NCBI GenBank assembly: GCA_036378435.1
Contig: DASUWK010000059.1
Coordinates: forward strand, 1-64,000
Source: DASUWK01 sp036378435
Lineage (GTDB): Bacteria; Chloroflexota; Dormibacteria; Dormibacterales; Dormibacteraceae
DNA: 64,000 nt
Reading direction: 5' to 3'
Shown here: piece by piece, positions 35,173-43,528 of the stretch
How positions within the stretch are numbered: the first letter of the stretch is position 1
Layout of the letters: each line of letters starts with the position of its first letter
Made by a program: the position numbers and the translations under genes
Notes under the pieces: model-generated
The model's database searches: none
What the model was told of the DNA's origin: nothing
Seen by the model: the letters and a program-made list of their open reading frames with translations, nothing else

Positions 35173-36525
35173 TCAGCTGCGCGGTGTCGACCGCAGCCCC
35201 ACGCGAAGGTAGGTGCGACCGTCGGCCTGCTCCGTGAATACGACCGGCGCGTCGACCGGTGCGCCCGGGCTGCGCAGGAGGAAGACGTCCTCGCGAACGG
35301 CGCGCAGAGGCAGGGTCAGCGGTTCGTCGAGCTGGCCGCCGGGCGGATAGGCGCGGGTCGCGGTGAGCGTGATCTGCAGCCCGCCGTCGTCGGCGCGGGC
35401 GATGTCCAGCCGCTGGTCGACGCGCTCGTAGGCGCCGACGTAACGGTCGAAGTCGATGTCCGGTGTTCCCGCGGGGGCCTTCGGCGCCTCGCCGGGCAGG
35501 CGGACGTCGAAGCGTTCGGCCAGGAGCCGCTGCATCACCTCACGGGTGCGCAATCGGCCGAAGTCCGAGCTGGTGAGCACGGCGACGGCCGCCTTGCGAT
35601 CCGGGATCAGCAGCAGCGTCGACGTCTGGCCGGCGACGTTGCCGCCGTGGCTGGCGACGAGGCGGTCGCCGCTCCACTGGAGCTCGAAACCCAGTCCCCA
35701 CGCGTCGGCGTGCGAAGGCTGCGGCAGCGTGACCTGGGGTTCGAACATGGCCGGGCGCGGCGACTCGAGGTGCCAGCGCCCGAAGGCGAGCAGGTCGACG
35801 ACGCTGGACGAGATGATCCCGCAGGGCCCGGAGGCGCGGTTCGCCGTCCAGCGCTTGATCGGCGTCACCGTGCCGGCCTTGGCGTCTGTGGCGTGCCCCA
35901 CCGCGTGACGGCGGAGCAGGACGTCCTCGGGCAGCGTGACCGTGTTCTCGAGACCGAGCGGCCGCGCGATCCGCTCCTGAATAGCCTCGTCCCACGTCGC
36001 GCCGGTCACGTACTCCACCAGCCGGCCGAGGACGACGAAGCCCGCGTTCGAGTAGGAGTGCAGGAGGCCGGGGGCAAAGACAGGAGGCAGGTCGGCCAGG
36101 GCGGCCACGTAGCGGGCGACCGCGTCGTCGCCGCGGCCGCCGTCGAAGCCGAAGTCGCCGGGGATCCCGCTGGTGTGGCAGAGCAGGTGCCGGACCGTGA
36201 CGGCGGCGGTGGCCGCCTGGTCCGCGAGCCGGAACCCGGGCAGCTGTTCCCGCAGCGGGCGATCCAGGTCGACCTTGCCCTCATCTACCAGCTGCATGAC
36301 CAGCGTGGCCGTGTAGAGCTTGGAGATCGACGCGATCCGGAACAGCGTCTCCGGCGTCACGCTCGACGAGTGAGCCGGGCTCGCGACCCCGCTGGTCCAA
36401 ACCTCGACCACGCCGTCCTCCAGCACGCCGATCGCGACGCCTGGCACGCGCTCGATGCCTTCCGCGCCGGTCAGGCGGTCGAGCTCGGCCTGGACGTCGA
36501 GGCGCGCCGAAGCGGAGATGCTCAT
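35173..36525 (-). CDS. Beta-lactamase-fold serine hydrolase (fourth copy)
   Basis: 450 residues from ATG 36525 (MSISASARLDVQAEL). Motifs S66-I-S-K69, Y-S-N in HSYSNAGFVVLG and HGG in ASHGGNVAG. A C-terminal ~110-residue beta extension follows (VGAYERVDQRLDIARAD). The M55 fragment starts 10 bp downstream on the same strand, so the two were probably co-transcribed as a D-peptide utilisation unit. No signal peptide. Confidence 0.9.
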   Translation of the reverse strand: MSISASARLDVQAELDRLTGAEGIERVPGVAIGVLEDGVVEVWTSGVASPAHSSSVTPETLFRIASISKLYTATLVMQLVDEGKVDLDRPLREQLPGFRLADQAATAAVTVRHLLCHTSGIPGDFGFDGGRGDDAVARYVAALADLPPVFAPGLLHSYSNAGFVVLGRLVEYVTGATWDEAIQERIARPLGLENTVTLPEDVLLRRHAVGHATDAKAGTVTPIKRWTANRASGPCGIISSSVVDLLAFGRWHLESPRPAMFEPQVTLPQPSHADAWGLGFELQWSGDRLVASHGGNVAGQTSTLLLIPDRKAAVAVLTSSDFGRLRTREVMQRLLAERFDVRLPGEAPKAPAGTPDIDFDRYVGAYERVDQRLDIARADDGGLQITLTATRAYPPGGQLDEPLTLPLRAVREDVFLLRSPGAPVDAPVVFTEQADGRTYLRVGLRSTPRS

Positions 36526-36628
36526 CGATGCGAACTTAACCGGCGCCGCTGAGCCCCGCGTTGGCCAGTTCCACAAAGAAGCACGGAATTTGGAGGTGGC
36601 GGCAGCCTTCGGCTAGGCTCGAAATCGC

Positions 36629-38692
36629 GTGAGAGGGTTGCGGCGGGCACTCGCTTTGGCGGTGGCCGCGCTCGCTGTGTTCGCGAGCATCAAGGTGGCC
36701 GTGCCGGCGGGCGCCGTCACGGGTGTCGTGACGCAGTCGGCGCCGCAGTTCGTCAGCCCTGACGAGCCGCTGCCGGGGACCTCGAAGAACGTCACCCTGG
36801 TGGGCCACATCGCCCCGCCGATGAAGGGCACCACCAAGCCGGCGGGCCAGTACGCAGCCTTGGCGATGGCCGGCAACTGCGCCTACATCGCGCGCCGCAG
36901 CTTCGACCATTCGACGAAGGACACTCATTTCCAGGCCGACAACGGCCTCGGCGTGCAGATCGTGAACGTCTCCAACCCGGCCGCGCCGGCGTACGTGGGC
37001 GACATCCCGGAGACGGCGGTCCTCGACACGACGGCGCGCGAAATCCGCGCGATCCCGCAGTACGGGCTGCTCCTCGTCCTCCAGTACTCGATGTTCACCG
37101 GCGGCGGCGTCGACGTCGGCGTGGCCGGCCAGCCGGTCACCAGCACCGGCGGCTCCAACCTGATGCAGGCGTTCCGCATCAACAGCGCCGACTGCTCGAC
37201 CAAGTTCCTCGGCCAGTACGACATGGGCCCGCTGAAGCCGCACGAGTTCTACACGTGGATCGACCCGAAGCGGCCCGGGCGGGTCATCGCCTACGTCACG
37301 ACACCGTTCGGTCCGGGTGAGATGTCCGTGTTCGACTTCAGCTCCTGCTCGGCCGTGGCCGGTCAGACGGCGCCGGCCAGCTGCGCGCCCACTCTGCTGA
37401 CGATCTGGGACGGCGGCTATCCCCAGCCGAGCACCGCGGCCGTCTCGAACAGCGGCATCGGCAACTACCTGCACTCGCTGTCGATCTCCCCGGACGGCCG
37501 CACCGGTTACATGGCCTTCTGGAACGGCGGCTTCTTCACCGTCGACACCTCGCAGGTGGCGGATGACCAGCCGAATCCGCTGATCATCGGCGAGGCATCG
37601 ACCTCACCCCGAGACGACTGGAGCGCCAAGACCACGGGCCAGGGAGGCGACGCCCACTCGGCGGTCTGGATCCCGACCGACCTGAGCCGCACCGCCGTCA
37701 AGCCCTACGTCGTCCTGACTGACGAGGACTACCTCGGTGTCGGCGACTGCCCCTTCGGCTGGGTACACATCGACCGCCTGCAGCCTGTGGCCGGAGGCCT
37801 CAATCTCCCAGTGCCGGTCAGCACCTACGGGCTCAAAGAGAACCTGCTGCCCGCCGAGGCGGCCGCCGTCGAGCAGTCATCGCGGGCCAGCGCGGCACTT
37901 GCGGACCCGAACAGCTGCGCCGGCTACGAGCGCGACCACCCGGGCTTCATCGGCGCCAGCTCCGCCTGGCCGGGCGGTCAGATCCCCGCCAACGCTTACA
38001 CCAGCCACAACCCGACGACGCTGCCCGACCTGATCCTGCTGACCTGGTACGGCGGCGGTTTCCAAGTCGTGAACATCCACGATCCGGCGCGGCCCCAGGA
38101 GGCCGGCTTCTTCGTTCCGACCCCCGAGCCGGTGGTCAACGAGGAGGTCGACGACCCGAGCGGCAACTTCCTCGGCTGCTACTACCCGGTCGGCACGGCG
38201 GCGGACACCACGCTCTGCCAGGACCGAACGGGCCCGGTGGGCGACATCACCAGCGGCAGCCCGAACACCTGCCAGCCGCCCAACTGCAGCGACTACGACG
38301 TCAAGCCGCAGGTGGTCGGCTGGAGCTACCCGATCATCCAGAACGGCCTGATCTACTTCGTCGACAACCGGAACGGCCTCTACATCGTCAAGTACTCGGG
38401 GCCCTTTGCGAAGGAGGTCGGCCGCACGCCGTTTGCCGAGGGCAACAGCAACAACACAGCGGCCCTGATGGCGACCGGGACCAAGGCACCGAAGTCGGCG
38501 CTCGCGGGCGCGGGATCCGCCGCCGCCGCCGCCGCGCCTGCGTCGAGCGCACCTCAGGCAGCGCCGCTCCGGGCGCGACCGGCCGCGGCAAGGGGCTCGG
38601 TTCCGCTCGTACCGATCGGGGGCCTGGCAGTGCTGGCGGCGTTGGCTATGGGCGCCTGGCGGCTCAGAGCCTGGAAAGGAGCGCGACCCTAG
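36629..38692 (+). CDS. LVIVD-repeat surface protein with C-terminal membrane anchor
   Basis: 687 residues from a GTG. An N-terminal signal sequence (RRALALAVAALAVFASIKVAVPAGA) is followed by a propeller-like region with LVIVD-type motifs (LGVQIVNVSNPAAPAYVGDI; FQVVNIHDPARPQEAGFF). A low-complexity Ala/Pro segment and one C-terminal TM (VPLVPIGGLAVLAALAMGAW) with a basic tail give a type I topology. Many paired Cys residues in the secreted part fit extracytoplasmic disulfides. LVIVD proteins are cell-surface proteins of unknown binding specificity. Confidence 0.85.
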   Translation: MRGLRRALALAVAALAVFASIKVAVPAGAVTGVVTQSAPQFVSPDEPLPGTSKNVTLVGHIAPPMKGTTKPAGQYAALAMAGNCAYIARRSFDHSTKDTHFQADNGLGVQIVNVSNPAAPAYVGDIPETAVLDTTAREIRAIPQYGLLLVLQYSMFTGGGVDVGVAGQPVTSTGGSNLMQAFRINSADCSTKFLGQYDMGPLKPHEFYTWIDPKRPGRVIAYVTTPFGPGEMSVFDFSSCSAVAGQTAPASCAPTLLTIWDGGYPQPSTAAVSNSGIGNYLHSLSISPDGRTGYMAFWNGGFFTVDTSQVADDQPNPLIIGEASTSPRDDWSAKTTGQGGDAHSAVWIPTDLSRTAVKPYVVLTDEDYLGVGDCPFGWVHIDRLQPVAGGLNLPVPVSTYGLKENLLPAEAAAVEQSSRASAALADPNSCAGYERDHPGFIGASSAWPGGQIPANAYTSHNPTTLPDLILLTWYGGGFQVVNIHDPARPQEAGFFVPTPEPVVNEEVDDPSGNFLGCYYPVGTAADTTLCQDRTGPVGDITSGSPNTCQPPNCSDYDVKPQVVGWSYPIIQNGLIYFVDNRNGLYIVKYSGPFAKEVGRTPFAEGNSNNTAALMATGTKAPKSALAGAGSAAAAAAPASSAPQAAPLRARPAAARGSVPLVPIGGLAVLAALAMGAWRLRAWKGARP

Positions 38693-38717
38693 ACTCTTCC
38701 GCGGGCTGACGCCCGGC

Positions 38718-38942
38718 ATGGAGAAGACAAAGGTCGCGGATCCGAAGGTGCGCTGCGGCACGTGCCGCGCGTTCGACGGCCATACCTGGTGCCATCACTG
38801 GAACTTCTTCACGACGGCCGACTCACCGCCGTGCCGGTTCTATAGAGCCGTGCCCGGCCCTAAACCGGCCAGAGCCACCCGTGAAGATCAGGCGCCGCCC
38901 CCGTCTGGATCCCAACCAGGGCCTCGCGCAAGCTCATCGTGA
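38718..38942 (+). CDS. Small Cys-rich protein, possible metal-binding
   Basis: 74 residues. Residues 10-45 hold CGTCRAF, then TWCHHWNFF and PPCRFYR: four Cys and two adjacent His, a plausible Zn or Fe site. The last ~30 residues are Pro/Ser-rich and overlap the 3' end of the convergent ilvE gene by 83 bp, so the true C-terminus may be less constrained. No family is firmly recognised. Confidence 0.5.
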   Translation: MEKTKVADPKVRCGTCRAFDGHTWCHHWNFFTTADSPPCRFYRAVPGPKPARATREDQAPPPSGSQPGPRASSS

Positions 38943-39951
38943 CCTCGCCGGCCTGACCGTCGCCGATCTGCCACTCGTCACGGGACGACTTCACGCGAGC
39001 GACCGGCGTGACCACGGCGGCCGTGCCACACGCGAACGTTTCGGTCATGCGGCCGTCCGCGCAAGCCGCGCGCCACTCGTCGACGGTGATCGTCCCCTCC
39101 TCGACTTCGAAGTCGAGATCGCGGGCCAGCGTGAGCAGCGAGTCACGCGTGACGCCGGCGAGCAGCGTGCCGGTCAGCGCCGGGGTCAGCAGGCGAGAGC
39201 CGTAAACGAAAAAGAGGTTCATCCCGCCCATCTCTTCAACGATCGTGTGGGTCGCGGCGTCGAGCCAGACCACCTGATCGCAGCCGTTGTCGACGGCTTC
39301 CTGCTGCGCCAGCAGGCTGGCGCCGTAGTTGCCACCGAACTTGGCGGCCCCGGTGCCGCCTGGCGCGGCGCGGCTGAACTCCTCGGTGAGCCAGACGCTG
39401 ACGGGCTTGATCCCGCCCTTGAAGTAGGAGCCCACCGGCGACGCCAGCAGCAGGAAGCGAGCGGTCGTCGACGGGTGAACCTCGAGCGTGAGGTCGGTGC
39501 CGAACAGCAGCGGTCGCAGGTAGAGGCTCTGTCCGGGGCTGGTCGGAACCCACGCACGATCGACTGAGATCAAGCGGCGGATGGACTCCAGGAACACTGC
39601 TTCGGGCAGCTCGGGGAGGGCCAGCCGGCGCGCCGAAGCGTGGAAGCGACGGGCGTTCTGGTCCGGCCGGAAGACGGCAACCGAGCCGTCCGGCTGGGGA
39701 TAGGCCTTCAAGCCCTCGAAGACGGCCTGGGAGTAATGAAGGGCGATCGTGGCCGGGTCGAGCTGCAGTGGGGCATAGGGCTCGATCTGGAAGTTGTGCC
39801 AGCCGTCATCGCGGTTCCAGTCGATCGAGACCATGTGGTCGGTGAAGACCCTGCCGAAGCCTGGATTCTCGAGCAGCCGCCGGCGCTCCTCGTCTGAGGC
39901 CGGCGAGGGATTCGAGTGCAGCTCAAAAGCAGCGGTGGCGGACGAGCTCAC
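38860..39951 (-). CDS. ilvE: Branched-chain amino acid aminotransferase
   Basis: 363 residues, class IV PLP aminotransferase. Landmarks: HYSQAVFEGLKAY near residue 92, the PLP lysine in AAKFGGNYGAS near 205, EEMGGMNLFF near 240, and ACGTAAVVTPV near 310. It interconverts Leu/Ile/Val and their 2-oxo acids, feeding the fused E1 dehydrogenase at 22907. It stands alone, divergent from the DUF6582 gene. Confidence 0.96.
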   Translation of the reverse strand: MSSSATAAFELHSNPSPASDEERRRLLENPGFGRVFTDHMVSIDWNRDDGWHNFQIEPYAPLQLDPATIALHYSQAVFEGLKAYPQPDGSVAVFRPDQNARRFHASARRLALPELPEAVFLESIRRLISVDRAWVPTSPGQSLYLRPLLFGTDLTLEVHPSTTARFLLLASPVGSYFKGGIKPVSVWLTEEFSRAAPGGTGAAKFGGNYGASLLAQQEAVDNGCDQVVWLDAATHTIVEEMGGMNLFFVYGSRLLTPALTGTLLAGVTRDSLLTLARDLDFEVEEGTITVDEWRAACADGRMTETFACGTAAVVTPVARVKSSRDEWQIGDGQAGEVTMSLREALVGIQTGAAPDLHGWLWPV

Positions 39952-40037
39952 AGCAGCGCACAGCGTGCCACACGAAGCTCGACCAGCCGCTCCGGTAGCC
40001 TAAGTAGTGATAGCGTCGATATCAGGAGGTGATTCGA

Positions 40038-40274
40038 ATGTCGACCAGCACGCGACAGCGAAACCGGATGCCGTCGGAGAAGTTCGCCTTTCCGAAGCAG
40101 CGCAAGGAGCCCATCAACGATGCCTCCCACGTGCGCAACGCCGTCGCTCGCTTCGACCAGGTGGAGGGCGTGAGCGATCGCGAGCGAGACGCCGCCTGGC
40201 GGCGGATCCGCGGCGCCGCGCGCAAGTTCGGCGTCGAGATCGAGGCCCGCGGCTGGCGCTCGCTCATGAGGTGA
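40038..40274 (+). CDS. DUF6582-like small protein
   Basis: 78 residues from ATG 40038, seven bases after a perfect AGGAGG. The sequence (MPSEKFAFPKQRKEPINDASHVRNAVARF, then RIRGAARKFGVEI) matches the short DUF6582-type proteins found in many bacteria and phages, whose role is unknown. Basic and helical; nucleic-acid binding is possible. The stop falls inside the first palindrome of locus B. Confidence 0.8.
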   Translation: MSTSTRQRNRMPSEKFAFPKQRKEPINDASHVRNAVARFDQVEGVSDRERDAAWRRIRGAARKFGVEIEARGWRSLMR

Positions 40275-40330
40275 TTTGCCGACAAATCCCGCCTCTGCAG
40301 CGCCATCCGCCCACCATTTGTCGGCAAATC
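40273..40330. repeat. Twin palindromes B (centres 42 bp apart)
   Basis: GATTTG / CAAATC around CCGA (40273-40288) and ATTTG / CAAAT around TCGG (40316-40329). The second unit is nearly the reverse complement of the first. Centres 40280.5 and 40322.5. It lies between the DUF6582 stop, which it overlaps, and the TfoX-like gene. Confidence 0.75.
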
Positions 40331-40371
40331 GCCCATTCCGCCCGCTGCGCTATCTTGCCGACGTGAGCGCG

Positions 40372-40743
40372 ATGCAGAAGGGGGGCATGCCAAAACCCGG
40401 CGCCGAGGCGCTCGCAGCCTTCGAGCAGATCGTGCCCGAGGCGCCTGGCGTCACGAAGCGGCCGATGTTCGGCAACCGGGCCGCATTCGTCAACGGGAAC
40501 ATGTTCGCCGGCCTGTTCGGCGACGGCTTGTTCGTGCGCTTGCCGGAGGCTGACCTGGAGCGCCTGCTCGCCGCCGGCGGGCGGCCGTTCGAGCCCATGC
40601 CGGGACGCGCCATGAAGGGCTATGCGTACGTGCCGGACGGTTGGACGACGGGCTCGGAGAGCGTCCGGGCGCTGGTGGCGCAGGCGCTGGACTTCACGGC
40701 CCGGCTGCCGGCCAAGGAAAAGCAGAGCAAGAAGACCCGGTAG
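40372..40743 (+). CDS. TfoX N-terminal domain protein
   Basis: 123 residues from ATG 40372; ATG 40387 and GTG 40363 are alternatives. The TfoX_N fold is recognised by VTKRPMFGNRAAFVNGNMFAGLFGDGLFVRLPE, followed by RAMKGYAYVPDGW. Stand-alone TfoX_N proteins are widespread outside competence systems and their role is unclear. The C-terminus is a Lys-rich tail. The longer frame back to 40276 would translate the twin palindromes, so it is not used. Confidence 0.85.
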   Translation: MQKGGMPKPGAEALAAFEQIVPEAPGVTKRPMFGNRAAFVNGNMFAGLFGDGLFVRLPEADLERLLAAGGRPFEPMPGRAMKGYAYVPDGWTTGSESVRALVAQALDFTARLPAKEKQSKKTR

Positions 40744-40855
40744 GCGCAGCGTCTCGAACTCAGACGTTGCGATCTCGGTTGGCTGCTAACTACGATCCGC
40801 CGCAGGTGGCCGCGCCACCGAGCATGCGTGCGGGAGGGCTAACGCCTCAGTTCGG

Positions 40856-42721
40856 ATGACAGTCGACTACGTGTCCACGCACCTTCCGCGCGCTCGCGTC
40901 ATGCCGCTCGACCCGGCGCCGGCCGAGTCCATCGCTTCCTTGGCGGCGGATCCCGAGCGGTTCAACGCGCAGCGCGAAGCCTTGCGCCGCTACTGCTTCG
41001 CGATTCTCCAGAACGAGGCCGACGCGGAAGACGCCGTGCAGATGACGCTCGAGCGCGCACTGCGTTATCAGCCGGCCCAGCGCGACAGCGGACGCTGGCT
41101 GACCGCGATCGCGCGCAACGTCTGCCGGGACCTGCGCTCGAGCGCGGGCCCAACGCCTCTGCCGCTCGACGCGGTCGCGGAAGATTGGAATCCCGCGGAC
41201 CCCGAGCTCCAGGTGACCACGCGCAACTCGCTAGAGTGCGCGCTCGGCTCGCTGACGCCTACCGAGCGCAAGGCGGTGGGTGCGAGCTGGGTGCTGGACC
41301 GCACCTCCTATGACGCAGCTCGCTCGGTTGGACTCGCGCATCAAACACTGCGTGTTCACCTGGCCCGCGCGCGCAAGAAGCTCGCCGTGTACCTCGACGA
41401 CCTGGAGCGCGCGACGGCGGGGCTGGTGCCCTGGTTCGCCCAGTGGCCGGACCGCGCCGGCCGGCGCATGTCGGCCGCACTGAGTCGAGACGCGGGCCTC
41501 TCCGACCGCCTGCTGGTGATGACCGCTCCTCCACTGGCGCTCGCGGTGACGATCGCCTCAGTCGCCGTCCTCGGCACGCGCGCGGTCCACATCGGCGCGC
41601 AGCCGACATCGGCCCTGCCCGCCATCGCATCGTTGGATCGGCCGCAGGCCGCCGGCGCACGCGCGGGGGGAGCCGCCGGCTTGCCTGCCGGCGCCACAAG
41701 TGGCGGGCAGGCGGGTGTTGTTCGCGGGCTGCTGCCGGCGGTCAGCCCGGGACGGCAGCAGGACGCGTATGTGAGCGACGTCGAGCCGTCGCCGAACTAT
41801 GCCCAGGACCACACGCTGTACGCGTCGGCGACCGATTCAGCCTGTGGCGGCCGCGCCGCGTGCGGTGAGCTGTTCGTGAGCCACGACGCCGGGCACAGCT
41901 GGACGAACATTCGGAGCATCGGGCTGCAGCCATTTGCTCAGTTGCTGCTGCCGGCGGGCGCTTACTCGAACAACACCTTCTATGCCTTCGGTTCCGGAGG
42001 CCTGCAGATCACCACCAACGGCGGCCGCGCCTTCACCACGATGATCTCCGACCTGCCGGGCTATGCAGGCTTGATGCCTCCAGGCGCCGGCACTTTCGTC
42101 TCGGTCGCCAACGTCGACCTCTGGAACTTCGCGACAGCAGCGACACCTGGGCTGGCGGGTACCTACCCGCCGGGCACGCTGGCGGTCGGCTCGGCGATTG
42201 CCGTACCGGCAGCCGGAGGCTGGAGCTTCTTACAGCCGGTGCAGGTTCCCGGTCAGTCGGAGCGACTGCTGGTCTGCGCCACCGGCGCGCCGGCTTGCGC
42301 CCTCGGCGCCACGCTGCCTTGGTCGGATCGGACCACGAAGCTGGTGGCGAGTCCGGACGGCACCGTGGTCGCGGCCTTGAACGCCTCCGGCTTGGCGGTG
42401 TCGCGTGACGGCGGCGCCACCTTCGAGCCCGTATCGATGCCATATTCGGCTGGCGCGACAGATCTGGCCCTGACGACGGTGGGGCCGGCGGTACGGATCG
42501 TTCTGGTCCCAACGGCTGCGCACGCCGTCATGTTCAGCGACGATTTCGGCTCGAGCTGGCATCAAGGGGTAGCTGCCGCGGCGGCCAACGCCTCACCCCG
42601 CTTGATCAGAAACGGCGTCGGAGCATCACTGATCCTGGAGCTCTCGCGTGCAAATAACGACGCGGAGCTCTATGGCTACAGCTGCTCAAACAACGGCGGC
42701 GCGACCTGGGCAGCCTGCTAG
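40856..42721 (+). CDS. ECF-like sigma factor fused via a transmembrane helix to an Asp-box domain
   Basis: 621 residues. Sigma region 2 at ~40-100 (RRYCFAILQNEADAEDAVQMTLERAL; WLTAIARNVCRDLRS). Region 4 at ~134-180 (LTPTERKAVGASWVLDRTSYDAARSVGLAHQTLRVHLARARKKL). A hydrophobic segment at ~218-245 (APPLALAVTIASVAVLGTRA). The outer part (~300-621) carries five Asp-box-like motifs: SHDAGHSW, TTNGGRAF, SRDGGATF, SDDFGSSW and SNNGGATW. Sigma inside, sensor outside: a one-protein signalling system that would need proteolytic release or tethered transcription. It heads a stretch of secreted-protein and ABC genes, its likely regulon. Confidence 0.88.
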   Translation: MTVDYVSTHLPRARVMPLDPAPAESIASLAADPERFNAQREALRRYCFAILQNEADAEDAVQMTLERALRYQPAQRDSGRWLTAIARNVCRDLRSSAGPTPLPLDAVAEDWNPADPELQVTTRNSLECALGSLTPTERKAVGASWVLDRTSYDAARSVGLAHQTLRVHLARARKKLAVYLDDLERATAGLVPWFAQWPDRAGRRMSAALSRDAGLSDRLLVMTAPPLALAVTIASVAVLGTRAVHIGAQPTSALPAIASLDRPQAAGARAGGAAGLPAGATSGGQAGVVRGLLPAVSPGRQQDAYVSDVEPSPNYAQDHTLYASATDSACGGRAACGELFVSHDAGHSWTNIRSIGLQPFAQLLLPAGAYSNNTFYAFGSGGLQITTNGGRAFTTMISDLPGYAGLMPPGAGTFVSVANVDLWNFATAATPGLAGTYPPGTLAVGSAIAVPAAGGWSFLQPVQVPGQSERLLVCATGAPACALGATLPWSDRTTKLVASPDGTVVAALNASGLAVSRDGGATFEPVSMPYSAGATDLALTTVGPAVRIVLVPTAAHAVMFSDDFGSSWHQGVAAAAANASPRLIRNGVGASLILELSRANNDAELYGYSCSNNGGATWAAC

Positions 42722-43284
42722 AAGATCGTCCTCAGCTGGAACTGGACGACACCCTCCAGGCTCTCTGACGAGATGCCGCCGCCCAAACACTGACCTAGAG
42801 GGGCGGCCGGGTTGCCGTAGACACTGGTGTCGGGGAAGAACGTTCCTACGGCGGTGAGATCTCCGTTGAGTGTCGAGAACACCCACTCCTGCGCTGAGAG
42901 GGTGCCTACGCCCGAAGTCGTGACTCCGATATATCGCTGTCCGTCGCCGATCGCGTCGGACACGCCGAGGAGATCGACGAGGGCTTCACAGCTCGCTTCC
43001 TGTGCAAAACCGCCTCCCGACCACGTCAGCTGAGAGCCGAAGGCAGAGACACAGCTCGAGCTGGTGGTCGAGAAACTGTAGGGCAGGTCGGTGTGAACGC
43101 TGGCGGCGCCCTGCAGGGCGGGCGGCCCCAGTGTGAGCGTGGCCCTGACGACGCACACTCCCACGTCTTGAGTCGCCGCATGCACGGGCTTCGCGGAAAA
43201 CACCATTGACGCAGCGATCGCAAAGGCTGCGATTGCCGCCCACGCCAGGCTCGCGCGCGACCTGGAGCCGATTGAGCGCAACAC
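42718..43284 (-). CDS. Secreted hypothetical protein
   Basis: 188 residues from a GTG. Signal peptide (SLAWAAIAAFAIAASMVFSAKPVHAA, cleavage after HAA) and a ~150-residue beta-rich exported domain with four or five Cys. No family recognised. The overall plan (signal, Cys-containing domain, GTF/GVG strands) resembles the secreted proteins at 43529 and 51752. It is convergent with the sigma-fusion gene (4-bp overlap) and divergent from the next secreted gene across a structured spacer. Confidence 0.75.
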   Translation of the reverse strand: MLRSIGSRSRASLAWAAIAAFAIAASMVFSAKPVHAATQDVGVCVVRATLTLGPPALQGAASVHTDLPYSFSTTSSSCVSAFGSQLTWSGGGFAQEASCEALVDLLGVSDAIGDGQRYIGVTTSGVGTLSAQEWVFSTLNGDLTAVGTFFPDTSVYGNPAAPLGQCLGGGISSESLEGVVQFQLRTIF

Positions 43285-43387
43285 GACTACCCCCGGGAGT
43301 GAGAGTAGGCGCCGCCGATCCGCGGGACAAGCCTTTAGAGCGAATTTCTGACCGCGCCTCTGATCAATAGACCGCGCGGCTGCAGTC

Positions 43388-43434
43388 GATTGCTTACCCG
43401 CGTCAAAAAAAGAACGCCTGTTCCGTAAGCAATC
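43388..43434. promoter_or_regulatory. Long inverted repeat in the divergent secreted-protein spacer
   Basis: GATTGCTTAC (43388-43397) and GTAAGCAATC (43425-43434) are perfect ten-base arms. A nested GCGT / ACGC pair (43400-43403, 43414-43417) frames a seven-A run. This could be an operator, an RNA structure or a terminator. It is the AT-richest spot nearby. Confidence 0.6.
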
Positions 43435-43528
43435 CGCCCCCTAAAACCGGTCTTTTGTTCAGAAAGGCAGGGAACGCCCAGGGCCCGGGCGAGACCCGTC
43501 GCATCACAACACAGGAGGTTTGGTCCCT

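Noticed and set aside
40276..40371. Longer N-terminus for the TfoX-like protein
   Set aside because: It would translate the twin palindromes of locus B and has no TfoX similarity.
40764..40793. Possible -35/-10 pair (TTGCGA, 18 bp, TACGAT) before the sigma-fusion gene
   Set aside because: Weak matches and an unknown promoter consensus for this organism.
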